DNA from: an uncultured Muribaculaceae bacterium
GTDB taxonomy: Bacteria; Bacteroidota; Bacteroidia; Bacteroidales; Muribaculaceae
DNA: 35,165 nt
Direction: 5' to 3'
Assembly (NCBI GenBank): GCA_910584665.1
Contig: CAJUBL010000029.1
Location: 1-35,165, forward strand
Within the stretch, counting starts at the first letter, position 1. The number at the start of each line of letters is the position of its first letter. Under the pieces are notes generated by a model, which saw nothing but the letters and a program-made list of their open reading frames with translations, ran no database searches and was not told the DNA's origin. A program made the position numbers and the translations under genes. This document shows, in pieces, positions 16,459 to 24,385 of the stretch.

Positions 16459-18438
16459 TCAGTTGGCAAAATCGACCGAGAGTCCCATCTGAAACCGTCT
16501 GGGATTAAGCGGATAATGAGGCATTGAGAAATAATTGTCACCCGTCATACCCTGATTGATATGAGACATCATGATGAAGAAGCGTGTCTTGCTGAGCTTA
16601 AAATTAAAGTACAGATTGACAAACGGATAGTTTCCGCAGTCGATTTCACGCTGGTTATAGAATGCCATCGTCGCAGGCTGGTAGGCCACAGCCTTATACT
16701 TTGTATAATAATCACAGTCCACCCCCATCTGGACATGCAATGTAGCTACTCTGAATGCCACATACAGGTTGGAATACACCGCCAGCGTCGGAAGCGGTAT
16801 CACAGCAGCGTCGGAAGTTGTCTGGTATGTCACCCGGTTCTCCCAGTGCAGGGCACGGAATCTGAAATTCTGCAGCAGACGGGCCGTAAACACCTGCACA
16901 TTCCCTCCGGACTGTGTCGGCATGCACTGCCCGTTGAAATAGATATGGTTCTGCACATTCTCGATTCCGGCCATGAAATTGGTTCCGGTATGAGGGATGT
17001 TTATCGATCCGCCGACTCTGTAGCGACGGGTCTTTGAAAAATCATTCTTCCATATGAAATGGTTGCTCACATAGTTCTCAAGCAGGTATTCGGGGGCTGT
17101 ATTGTAAAAACTGCCGAAAGCATTGACAGTAACCGTGTCGCCAAACAACTTTATACGGGTATCGATGTTACCGTGAGCCTTTACCTCGCCGGCGGCCCGG
17201 CCAACCAGTCCCAGTTCGGCCGTAGCCTGATAGTTGAGCAGACGTCCCTGCTGTCTGATGAGCTGTGCTCCGGCCCACAGAAAATTTTCCTTAGCCTTCG
17301 GAGATAGTCCGGCATCAAGCGGATAAGGATCCAGACGCTCGTCGTCATTATCCGGAGAACGGAGATCGGGAGACTGTGTGTATGAGCGTACCTCATGAGT
17401 AAGGAATGCCGACAGACCGGCCTTGGCATATTTGTTGAAACCCTCCATGAGCGATATGGCGACTGTGTTACGCATCTGCCAGTATCTGGTGATATCATAT
17501 GTCTTACCGGCAGTGAGATAAGTTTTCTCCCAGAACTCCGCGTCCTCGGCGGCTGACTCATTGATGAACTCGTGGCTGTTCTGATTGTATTTCAGGGTCC
17601 ATGTAAAGGCGGTGACCGGAACATATTCACGCGATACCACCGAGTCCTCATATTCCTCATGATACTGTTCCTTCCAGAAACCGATTTTGTATTTGTGATT
17701 CATCCACAGCTCTCCTCCTTTCACACGGTTATGAGCGGCCGTGAGGTTGGTGGGTATGGACTTGGTATCGACACTGGTGCTTCCTCCCTGCACCTCGGCC
17801 GGATCGGTGATATACCGGTCATCAGTTATACCGCCATTCTCCTTGTTGACACTGTTATAATGGTTATAATAACCCTGAAACTCATACCTGTCTCCTATGT
17901 ATGAGCCGGAAAATCCCCACACAAAATTCTTGGCAGCCTGATAGTTGTAGCTTCCTTTCGAATACAGGTAATCAAGCTTGGCACCTATCTGAGCCTTCGC
18001 ATTGATATTTCCCGAAAAATCTCCACGCAACCGGTCCTGCGTAGTCTCCTTGCCACCACCGGTGGCATAGGACAGCAGAGTCATCGGTATACGCGTATTA
18101 TAGAAACGCATGGTCTTCTCACCCGGTATCCATGGAGACAGAGCATCCCTGAAAAAGAACGGGCTGTACGGTTCACGATCAAAATAGATCATGTTGTAAC
18201 CCTCTGATGCGTAGTTGCCGGTACAAGCCCAGGCATCACTTATCTCCGAAGGGACAAACTCCTGAGCATAATTGACATGCAATGTATCGACAACAGCCTC
18301 AATCCGCGTGCCTAACGGATCAACCACCCGCCACGCACTCGACTGCTGTACAATTGTCGAGTCGTTGCTGCCGGCCATTACATTGAATGCCGCCATGCAT
18401 GTCACGGCTATGCCTGCGATATTTCTCAATAGTTTCAT
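16459..18438 (-). CDS. Putative outer-membrane porin (Porin_10-like)
   Basis: A 659-residue predicted beta-barrel resembling the Bacteroidetes putative porin family (Pfam Porin_10, from memory). The signal peptide is residues 1-22 (ending VMAGS). Family-like features are the N-terminal LGTRIEAVVDTLHVNYAQE and TRIPMTLLSYATGGGKETTQDRL, many long amphipathic strands rich in Tyr/Trp/Asn, and a C-terminal strand RFQMGLSVDFAN. It probably permits diffusion of solutes or forms part of a larger envelope complex; the substrate is not known. A strong promoter lies 10 bp upstream, and the anchored solute-binding protein follows 12 bp downstream. Confidence 0.82.
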   Translation of the reverse strand: MKLLRNIAGIAVTCMAAFNVMAGSNDSTIVQQSSAWRVVDPLGTRIEAVVDTLHVNYAQEFVPSEISDAWACTGNYASEGYNMIYFDREPYSPFFFRDALSPWIPGEKTMRFYNTRIPMTLLSYATGGGKETTQDRLRGDFSGNINAKAQIGAKLDYLYSKGSYNYQAAKNFVWGFSGSYIGDRYEFQGYYNHYNSVNKENGGITDDRYITDPAEVQGGSTSVDTKSIPTNLTAAHNRVKGGELWMNHKYKIGFWKEQYHEEYEDSVVSREYVPVTAFTWTLKYNQNSHEFINESAAEDAEFWEKTYLTAGKTYDITRYWQMRNTVAISLMEGFNKYAKAGLSAFLTHEVRSYTQSPDLRSPDNDDERLDPYPLDAGLSPKAKENFLWAGAQLIRQQGRLLNYQATAELGLVGRAAGEVKAHGNIDTRIKLFGDTVTVNAFGSFYNTAPEYLLENYVSNHFIWKNDFSKTRRYRVGGSINIPHTGTNFMAGIENVQNHIYFNGQCMPTQSGGNVQVFTARLLQNFRFRALHWENRVTYQTTSDAAVIPLPTLAVYSNLYVAFRVATLHVQMGVDCDYYTKYKAVAYQPATMAFYNQREIDCGNYPFVNLYFNFKLSKTRFFIMMSHINQGMTGDNYFSMPHYPLNPRRFQMGLSVDFAN

Positions 18439-18447
18439 ATCAATTTA

Positions 18448-18479
18448 CAAAGATACGAACTTATCGGTAAATTATCAAA
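18448..18479 (-). promoter_or_regulatory. Bacteroidetes-type promoter of the porin
   Basis: On the minus strand, TTTG at 18476-18479, a 20-bp spacer, then TATCTTTG at 18448-18455. The -7 box is only about 10 bp before the ATG, so the leader is very short or the transcript nearly leaderless. Confidence 0.78.
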
Positions 18480-18673
18480 CCTCATTTTTCTTTCAGACTC
18501 CATCTGTAAATACAAAGAGAAGGAGCTCCGGTAAAGGACCTCCTTCTCTCGCGTTTCAACTATTTATTTATGAGAGCCTTAATACCTGGTATCACTACCC
18601 GGTAATAAGGACGAGGGATGTTGAAATTACAAACTGTTTATATTCTGTCTTAAATTCAACTATATAACAAGTC

Positions 18674-18698
18674 AAAACCCGCTATTGATGCGGGTTTT
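18674..18698. terminator. Terminator-like hairpin AAAACCCGC/GCGGGTTTT
   Basis: A perfect 9-bp stem (18674-18682 with 18690-18698) and a 7-base loop, with A/T ends that give a U-tract on either strand. It lies 118 bp beyond ychF, after another hairpin, so which transcript it ends is uncertain. Confidence 0.6.
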
Positions 18699-18762
18699 AA
18701 GCTAAAAGAGTTTAAATAGAAAGCGTGTAAGTGTTAAATACAACGCTACCGTCCGAAACACA

Positions 18763-18792
18763 GGCGGGAAGCCGTCTGTACAGCCTCCCGCC
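18763..18792 (-). terminator. Terminator hairpin after ychF
   Basis: A GC-rich 10-bp stem (18763-18772 with 18783-18792, one wobble pair), 24 bp beyond the ychF stop. No strong U-tract. Confidence 0.55.
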
Positions 18793-18816
18793 ATATTTAA
18801 TACTACAGCAGTATGC

Positions 18817-19920
18817 CTACACGTTGAAGCGGAAATGCATTATGTCGCCGTCCTGGACAACATATTCCTTTCCTTCGACACCAAGTTTTCCGGCTTCTCT
18901 GACAGCAGTCTCACCACCAAGAGACACATAGTCGTCAAATTTGATAACCTCGGCACGAATGAATCCCTTCTCGAAATCGGTGTGTATGATTCCGGCACAC
19001 TGCGGAGCCTTGCTTCCGCGCATGAATGTCCATGCCCTTACCTCGTCGGGACCGGCGGTGAAATATGTCTGCAGATCAAGCAGATGGTAGGCAGCACGTA
19101 TAAGCCTCGAGACACCGCTCTCCTCCAGACCGATCTCTGCAAGGAACTCCTGACGTTCCTCCCATGTATCAAGTTCTGCGATCTCGCTCTCCGTCTGTGC
19201 CGCCACTATCATTATCCCGGCATTCTCATCCTTTACAGCTTCCCTCACGGCCTCGACATAAGCGTTGCCCGAGACTGCCGATGCGTCATCGACATTGCAC
19301 ACATAGAGAACCGGCTTATTAGTCAGCAGAAAAAGATCCCTGGCAAAACGCTGCTCATCGACCGAGTCAAACGATACCGAACGGGCAGGTTTGCCGTGGT
19401 CAAACGCCTCCTTATACTGTCTGAGTACCTCATATTGCATTCTGGCGACCTTGTCACCTCCCGTCTGAGCCTGTTTCTGTACTTTGGCGATACGGCTCTC
19501 AACGGTCTCCATATCTTTAAGCATAAGCTCATAATCTATGATTTCCTTATCCCTTACAGGATTGACAGTACCGTCGACATGTGTTATATTATCGTCATCA
19601 AAGCATCTGAGCACATGCAATATGGCATCGGTCTCCCGTATATTGGCCAGAAACTTGTTTCCCAGGCCCTCGCCCCGACTGGCGCCTTTCACCAGTCCGG
19701 CGATATCCACAATCTCTACAGTAGCGGGCACGATACTGCGCGGATTGCACATCTCGACGAGTTTCGTGAGTCTGTCGTCAGGCACCGTGATCACACCGAC
19801 ATTTGGTTCGATAGTACAGAAAGGGAAATTGGCCGATTGGGCCTTAGCATTGGAGAGACAGTTAAACAGTGTTGACTTACCTACATTGGGCAGTCCTACA
19901 ATTCCACATTGAAGAGCCAT
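18817..19920 (-). CDS. ychF: Redox-regulated ATPase YchF (Obg-family)
   Basis: A 367-residue P-loop NTPase of the Obg family that binds ribosomes and prefers ATP; it affects translation and oxidative-stress responses in other bacteria. The start at 19920 (MALQCGIVGLPNVGKST) is standard; an in-frame ATG at 19977 would add 19 non-family residues across the promoter box. Motifs are the Walker A GLPNVGKS, PFCTIEPNVG (switch I), DIAGLVKGASRGEGLGN (switch II) and YVCNVDD in place of NKxD, which fits the known relaxed base specificity. The C-terminal TGS domain (about 280-367; LQTYFTAGPDEVRAWT, GDIMHFRFNV) is intact. Confidence 0.97.
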   Translation of the reverse strand: MALQCGIVGLPNVGKSTLFNCLSNAKAQSANFPFCTIEPNVGVITVPDDRLTKLVEMCNPRSIVPATVEIVDIAGLVKGASRGEGLGNKFLANIRETDAILHVLRCFDDDNITHVDGTVNPVRDKEIIDYELMLKDMETVESRIAKVQKQAQTGGDKVARMQYEVLRQYKEAFDHGKPARSVSFDSVDEQRFARDLFLLTNKPVLYVCNVDDASAVSGNAYVEAVREAVKDENAGIMIVAAQTESEIAELDTWEERQEFLAEIGLEESGVSRLIRAAYHLLDLQTYFTAGPDEVRAWTFMRGSKAPQCAGIIHTDFEKGFIRAEVIKFDDYVSLGGETAVREAGKLGVEGKEYVVQDGDIMHFRFNV

Positions 19921-19964
19921 ATCATATATTGATTTTATCTGATTACAATAATCTGTCAGGACTG

Positions 19965-19972
19965 CAAAGGTA
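19965..19972 (-). promoter_or_regulatory. -7 box of ychF promoter
   Basis: TACCTTTG on the minus strand, 44 bp before the ychF ATG. The -33 region is not a clear match. Confidence 0.6.
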
Positions 19973-20109
19973 CGCAAAAATCGCGATTTTATATACCTTA
20001 TACTTAATTAATACAAATAATCTGCTGAATTCAAGATATTTATGCATCAGATCACATATTCATAGAAATACAATTAAATTCATTAATCATTAATGATACA
20101 ACGGCTTAA

Positions 20110-20143
20110 CGCCTGAGTCCGACAAAAATATCAGTCTCAGGCG
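20110..20143 (-). terminator. Probable terminator of pyrG
   Basis: An 8-bp stem CGCCTGAG/CTCAGGCG (20110-20117 with 20136-20143) and an 18-base loop, 54 bp after the pyrG stop. The U-tract is weak. Confidence 0.5.
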
Positions 20144-20196
20144 TATAAATGCAATTAATCCTGATGTAACAGAATGTATATAACCGGTGCCGGATA

Positions 20197-21804
20197 TCAC
20201 AATGCCCCGTGACCTATCGCCGCCTTTATGAACGACCGGAACAGTGGATTAGGATGTAATACCGTCGACTGGTACTCCGGATGGTATTGTGTCCCCACAA
20301 ACCACCTGAGCGACGGTATCTCTACAACTTCAACAAGGCCGGTATCAGGATTCTCGCCGACACATCTCAATCCTGCCGCTTCGAACTGTTCCTTATAACT
20401 ATTGTTAAATTCGTAACGGTGACGGTGTCTTTCCCTGATTATCTCCGAACCATAAGCATTTCTCGCTATCGAACCTCCGGCGAGCCGGCAATCATAGGCT
20501 CCAAGTCTCATTGTACCACCCTTATCGGCTACATTCTTCTGACTTTCCATAAGGTCTATGACATTATATGGCGTCGACATATCCATCTCTGTGGAATTGG
20601 CGCCGGATAATCCCAGCACATCACGGGCAAACTCAATTACAATACATTGCATACCGAGACAGATACCGAATGTAGGCATATCATGCTCCCGACACCATTT
20701 TATAGCCGCAAGCTTACCCTCGATACCACGATTTCCGAATCCTGGAGCGATCACCACTCCGTCAAGGACACTCAGTAACTCTCCGGCATTGTCTTCATTC
20801 AATTTCTCGGCGTGTATGTACACGATCTCAAGTTTACGGTCACAGTATGTAGCCGCCTGCAGCAGAGCCTCATTTATCGACTTATATGCATCCTGCAGTT
20901 CGACATATTTTCCGACAATGCCGATCCTGACACAACCCCGCGCATTATCAAGATGACGTATAAATCCGTTCCATGCATGGTGGTCAGGCTCTTTTCGGGC
21001 TACAGTATGCGTTATCGACAATACAAGGTCATCAAGATGCTGTCCATGCATTATGGCCGGGACATGATATATCGACGGGGCGTCGATACTCTGTATCACG
21101 GCCTCGGGAGTCACGTTACAGAACCTCGCGACCTTCTCTCTCATTGCCTCGGGAATATCCTTTTCAGTACGGAGTATCAGTATGTCAGGCTGTATACCTA
21201 TGGACTGGAGCTGCTTTACAGAGTGCTGAGTCGGCTTGGTCTTAAGTTCTTTCGCCGCCTTAAGATACGGCACATATGTGAGATGTATACTTACAGCCCT
21301 TCTGCCAAGCTCCCACCTGAGTTGCCTTACAGCCTCAAGAAATGGTGTCGACTCGATATCGCCTACAGTACCGCCTATCTCAGTTATTACAAAATCAAAA
21401 TCCCCCGTTTCACCTAAGAGCGTGATATTACGCTTGATCTCATCGGTGATATGGGGGATTATCTGTACTGTCTTCCCGAGGTAGTCACCCCGGCGTTCCT
21501 TGTTTATCACAGCCTGATATATGCGGCCGGTGGTGATACTGTTGGCTTTGGTCGTCGGTATGTCGGTGAACCGTTCATAATGACCGAGATCAAGATCCGC
21601 TTCATGGCCGTCAGCCGTGACGTAACACTCACCGTGTTCATAGGGATTGAGGGTACCCGGATCTATATTAAGATAAGGGTCAAACTTCTGGATTGTGACA
21701 CTGAAACCTCTTGACAGAAGCAATCTTGCAAGAGAGGCGGAGATAATGCCTTTACCGAGTGACGATACGACACCTCCTGTAACGAAAATATATTTTGTTT
21801 CCAC
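20197..21804 (-). CDS. pyrG: CTP synthase
   Basis: Makes CTP from UTP, ATP and glutamine. The 535 residues contain both domains. The N-terminal synthase domain starts KYIFVTGGVVSSLGKGI (P-loop), with the UTP/CTP-binding blocks FDPYLNIDPGTLNPYEHGE and EIGGTVGDIES. The C-terminal class I glutamine amidotransferase domain (from about 295) has the oxyanion-loop region GFGNRGIEGK, nucleophile elbow FGICLGMQC and the His-x-Glu of QYHPEYQS. It is usually feedback-inhibited by CTP. It is transcribed alone from a near-consensus promoter back-to-back with that of lplA. Confidence 0.98.
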   Translation of the reverse strand: METKYIFVTGGVVSSLGKGIISASLARLLLSRGFSVTIQKFDPYLNIDPGTLNPYEHGECYVTADGHEADLDLGHYERFTDIPTTKANSITTGRIYQAVINKERRGDYLGKTVQIIPHITDEIKRNITLLGETGDFDFVITEIGGTVGDIESTPFLEAVRQLRWELGRRAVSIHLTYVPYLKAAKELKTKPTQHSVKQLQSIGIQPDILILRTEKDIPEAMREKVARFCNVTPEAVIQSIDAPSIYHVPAIMHGQHLDDLVLSITHTVARKEPDHHAWNGFIRHLDNARGCVRIGIVGKYVELQDAYKSINEALLQAATYCDRKLEIVYIHAEKLNEDNAGELLSVLDGVVIAPGFGNRGIEGKLAAIKWCREHDMPTFGICLGMQCIVIEFARDVLGLSGANSTEMDMSTPYNVIDLMESQKNVADKGGTMRLGAYDCRLAGGSIARNAYGSEIIRERHRHRYEFNNSYKEQFEAAGLRCVGENPDTGLVEVVEIPSLRWFVGTQYHPEYQSTVLHPNPLFRSFIKAAIGHGAL

Positions 21805-21829
21805 GGATAAATAATTTATGTCCGGGTTG

Positions 21830-21861
21830 CAAATTTACAAACAATCGGATTGTTTTGCAAA
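21830..21861 (-). promoter_or_regulatory. Bacteroidetes-type promoter of pyrG
   Basis: On the minus strand, TTTG at 21858-21861, a 20-bp spacer, then TAAATTTG at 21830-21837, 26 bp before the pyrG ATG. Its upstream half interleaves with the divergent lplA promoter. Confidence 0.82.
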
Positions 21862-21879
21862 TTCTTTTTACTACATTTG
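21849..21879 (+). promoter_or_regulatory. Promoter of the lplA-gcv-lpd operon
   Basis: ATTG at 21849-21852, a 19-bp spacer, then TACATTTG at 21872-21879, about 27 bp before the lplA ATG. The leader is too short for a glycine riboswitch. It overlaps the divergent pyrG promoter. Confidence 0.75.
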
Positions 21880-21906
21880 TGACATCAATGTTTTTACCTC
21901 TGTGAT

Positions 21907-22875
21907 ATGATACATGTCACCCTACCCGACCGCTCAGCGAAACCGTTACCGTTCTATCTGGCAATGGAAGAATTTCTCGCGGCCCGCGGCGATGATGACT
22001 ACTTTTTCATGTGGCAGGTGGAACCTACAGTCATAATAGGCCGCAACCAGCACATTCTCACCGAGGTAAACATCCCCTACTGTCTGGAACACGGCATAGA
22101 CGTAGTGAGACGCAAGAGTGGCGGCGGATGTGTGTACGCTGACATGAACAACGTAATGCTCTCCTATGTGACCACTTCCGATGCTGTCACCACAACTTTC
22201 AGCCTATACACCGGGATGGTGGCCCGGATGCTCCGGCAACTCGGTATAGACGCCCATGCCGGAGGACGCAATGATATCCTGATAGGGGAACGCAAGGTAT
22301 CGGGCAACGCTTTCTATCACAGACATCACCGTGCGATTCTGCACGGCACAATGCTGTATGATACAGATATCAGTGCCATGCTGCAGGCCATAACGCCATC
22401 CGATGTCAAACTTACGAGCAAAGGGGTCGAATCGGTGCGTTCACGTGTTATCAACATAAAGGAAGTGTGTGACATCGGCCTTGATAATTTCAAGGAAAAA
22501 GCAGTCTCACTGTTATGCGACTCTGTTCTCGAACTCACACCCGGCGACATATCCGCCATCAACGATATTGCGGTCACCTACCGCGACCGACGGTGGCTTT
22601 ACGGCAACTCCCCAAAAGCCACATGTTCTGTCTCGCGCCACATTGACGGCGTAGGTCAGCTCGACATCTCCATTGTACTCCAGGCCGATATCATCAGAGA
22701 TATAGACATAATGGGTGATTTCTTCCTGCTGGGCGATCTCGACTCAATGCTGCTGGATCACATAAGAAATACAGGATACACGCGCAATGACATAAGGCAG
22801 GCACTTGACGGCATAGATGCGTCTACCGTCATAGCAGGATTATCTACAGAAAAACTAATCGAAACAATTTTATAA
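21907..22875 (+). CDS. lplA: Lipoate-protein ligase A
   Basis: Activates lipoate with ATP and attaches it to lipoyl-domain lysines. 322 residues, with an N-terminal catalytic domain and C-terminal accessory domain. Motifs are WQVEPTVIIGRNQ, VVRRKSGGGCVYADMNN (lipoate-binding RRxSGGGxVY) and GRNDILIGERKVSGNAF with the catalytic Lys. It is the first gene of the glycine-cleavage operon, 4 bp before gcvT, so its obvious partner is GcvH encoded just downstream. Other lipoylated enzymes in the cell could also be targets. It starts at the ATG at 21907. Confidence 0.94.
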   Translation: MIHVTLPDRSAKPLPFYLAMEEFLAARGDDDYFFMWQVEPTVIIGRNQHILTEVNIPYCLEHGIDVVRRKSGGGCVYADMNNVMLSYVTTSDAVTTTFSLYTGMVARMLRQLGIDAHAGGRNDILIGERKVSGNAFYHRHHRAILHGTMLYDTDISAMLQAITPSDVKLTSKGVESVRSRVINIKEVCDIGLDNFKEKAVSLLCDSVLELTPGDISAINDIAVTYRDRRWLYGNSPKATCSVSRHIDGVGQLDISIVLQADIIRDIDIMGDFFLLGDLDSMLLDHIRNTGYTRNDIRQALDGIDASTVIAGLSTEKLIETIL

Positions 22876-22879
22876 AACC

Positions 22880-23977
22880 ATGGAAAATGAAATCAGGAAA
22901 ACCTGTCTCCACGACCGACACTGCCGTCTGGGTGCACAGATGAGCCCTTTCGGCGGCTTTGACATGCCGATCCAGTATCAGGGTATAGTCGAAGAGCATC
23001 AGGCCGTACGAACGGCGTGTGGCGTCTTTGACGTATCACACATGGGTGAGGTGCAGATAACCGGCCCCCTGGCCGAGGCCTACGTGAACCACATCTTCAG
23101 CAACGACGTCACCGGTGCCCCTGCCGGCAAATGTTTCTATGGCATGATGCTCAACGATAACGGTGGTGTTGTCGATGATCTGCTCGTATACAGACGCTCT
23201 TCAGAGGATTTCTTCCTTGTGATCAATGCGTCCAATATCGACAAGGATGTGGAATGGATCAGCAGTCATGCACACAGTTTTGACGTCAGGGTAGAAAACC
23301 TCAGCGACCGGCTCGGAGAACTTGCCATACAGGGTCCGGAGGCAGAACGTGTCGTTACCGAAACACTCGGCATAGAGTGTGGTGACCTCGAATTCTACAC
23401 ATTCAGGGACATAGATATTGAAGGTGTGCCGGCAATAATTTCACGGACCGGTTATACCGGTGAGGACGGGTTCGAGATTTACGCTCCACACGATATCACC
23501 ATAATGCTATGGGACAAGCTGATGGATGCTGGCATAGCCCCCTGCGGACTCGGTTGCCGGGACACTCTGCGCTTTGAAGTCGGTCTCCCGCTGTATGGTG
23601 ACGAGCTGGCCGACGACATCACTCCGCTCGAGGCAGGACTCGGAATGTTCGTAAAACTTGACAAACCCTCATTCATAGGACGAGATGCCATCGTACGCCA
23701 GAAAGCCGAAGGGCCAGCACGCCGTACCGTAGGCCTCGAGCTGCTTGACCGAGCCATTCCCCGCCATGGGTATGAAGTGCTCGACTCAGATGGCAATATC
23801 ATCGGACACGTGACCACCGGCTACCACGCCATCTCGGTAGACAAGAGCATAGCCATGGCTCTTATCGACGCACGCTATGCCGCCACCGGCACACCCCTGC
23901 AGGTGAAGATACGCCGCAAGGTATTCCCGGCCATTGTTGTATCAAAGAAATTCTATAAAAAATCATATAAGAAATAA
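22880..23977 (+). CDS. gcvT: Glycine cleavage system T protein (aminomethyltransferase)
   Basis: Transfers the methylene carbon from aminomethyl-lipoyl-GcvH to tetrahydrofolate and releases ammonia. 365 residues, full length. MSPFGGFDMPIQYQGIVEEHQAVR, CGVFDVSHMGEVQITG (with the family's functional Asp in FDVSHMGE), LAIQGPEA, SRTGYTGEDGFEIY and a C-terminal GHVTTGYHA are typical GcvT blocks. It is the second gene of the operon, 14 bp before gcvH. The C-terminal KKFYKKSYKK tail is basic. Identification is secure. Confidence 0.97.
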   Translation: MENEIRKTCLHDRHCRLGAQMSPFGGFDMPIQYQGIVEEHQAVRTACGVFDVSHMGEVQITGPLAEAYVNHIFSNDVTGAPAGKCFYGMMLNDNGGVVDDLLVYRRSSEDFFLVINASNIDKDVEWISSHAHSFDVRVENLSDRLGELAIQGPEAERVVTETLGIECGDLEFYTFRDIDIEGVPAIISRTGYTGEDGFEIYAPHDITIMLWDKLMDAGIAPCGLGCRDTLRFEVGLPLYGDELADDITPLEAGLGMFVKLDKPSFIGRDAIVRQKAEGPARRTVGLELLDRAIPRHGYEVLDSDGNIIGHVTTGYHAISVDKSIAMALIDARYAATGTPLQVKIRRKVFPAIVVSKKFYKKSYKK

Positions 23978-23991
23978 ATTATATCAAAGTC

Positions 23992-24357
23992 ATGTCAAAG
24001 ATTTATTACGCCCCCACCCACGAGTATATCATAGTAGACGGTAACATCGGTACCATCGGCATAACCGACTATGCACAGCATGCACTCGGCAATGTAGTAT
24101 ATGTCGATATGCCTGAAGTCGACGACGAAGTCGAAGCCGGACAGGATTTCGGCGCTATCGAGAGCGTCAAAGCCGCCAGCGATCTTATCTCACCCGTTAC
24201 CGGAACCGTCATCGAGATAAACGACGCACTCGCTGACAATCCACGACTTGTCAACCAGGACCCTATGGCCAACTGGATCATAAAAGTAGAGATTGCCGAC
24301 CCATCGGAACTCGACAGTCTGCTGGATGCCGGAGCCTATGCCGCTATCTGCAAATAA
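23992..24357 (+). CDS. gcvH: Glycine cleavage system H protein
   Basis: A 121-residue lipoyl carrier that shuttles the aminomethyl group between the P, T and L proteins. The lipoylation site is Lys60 in GAIESVKAASDL, the canonical ESVKAAS context, and ITDYAQHALGNVVYVDMPEVD is the preceding conserved block. It is encoded between gcvT and gcvPA, the expected operon position, with LplA made from the same transcript. Length is slightly short but complete. Confidence 0.98.
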   Translation: MSKIYYAPTHEYIIVDGNIGTIGITDYAQHALGNVVYVDMPEVDDEVEAGQDFGAIESVKAASDLISPVTGTVIEINDALADNPRLVNQDPMANWIIKVEIADPSELDSLLDAGAYAAICK

Positions 24358-24385
24358 ACTGTTACATTACGCCCATCCAGACACC

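Larger units (their letters stand above)
18439..18816. other. 378-bp gene-free region with four stem-loops
   Basis: Contains the porin promoter and stem-loops at 18516-18549 (10-bp stem), 18577-18610 (imperfect), 18674-18698 (perfect 9-bp stem flanked by T/A runs) and 18763-18792. No ORF is convincing. The last hairpin fits as the ychF terminator; the others are unexplained and could belong to a small RNA. Confidence 0.55.

Noticed and set aside
18835..19875. 346-codon plus-strand ORF opposite ychF
   Set aside because: It lies antisense to the whole of ychF, whose motifs are unmistakable. Its translation is low-complexity in character with no domain, and no promoter precedes it.
21838..21906. 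Possible glycine riboswitch before the gcv operon
   Set aside because: The leader from the -7 box to the lplA ATG is under 30 nt, and the whole divergent gap is about 100 bp. There is no room for an aptamer and no matching stems.
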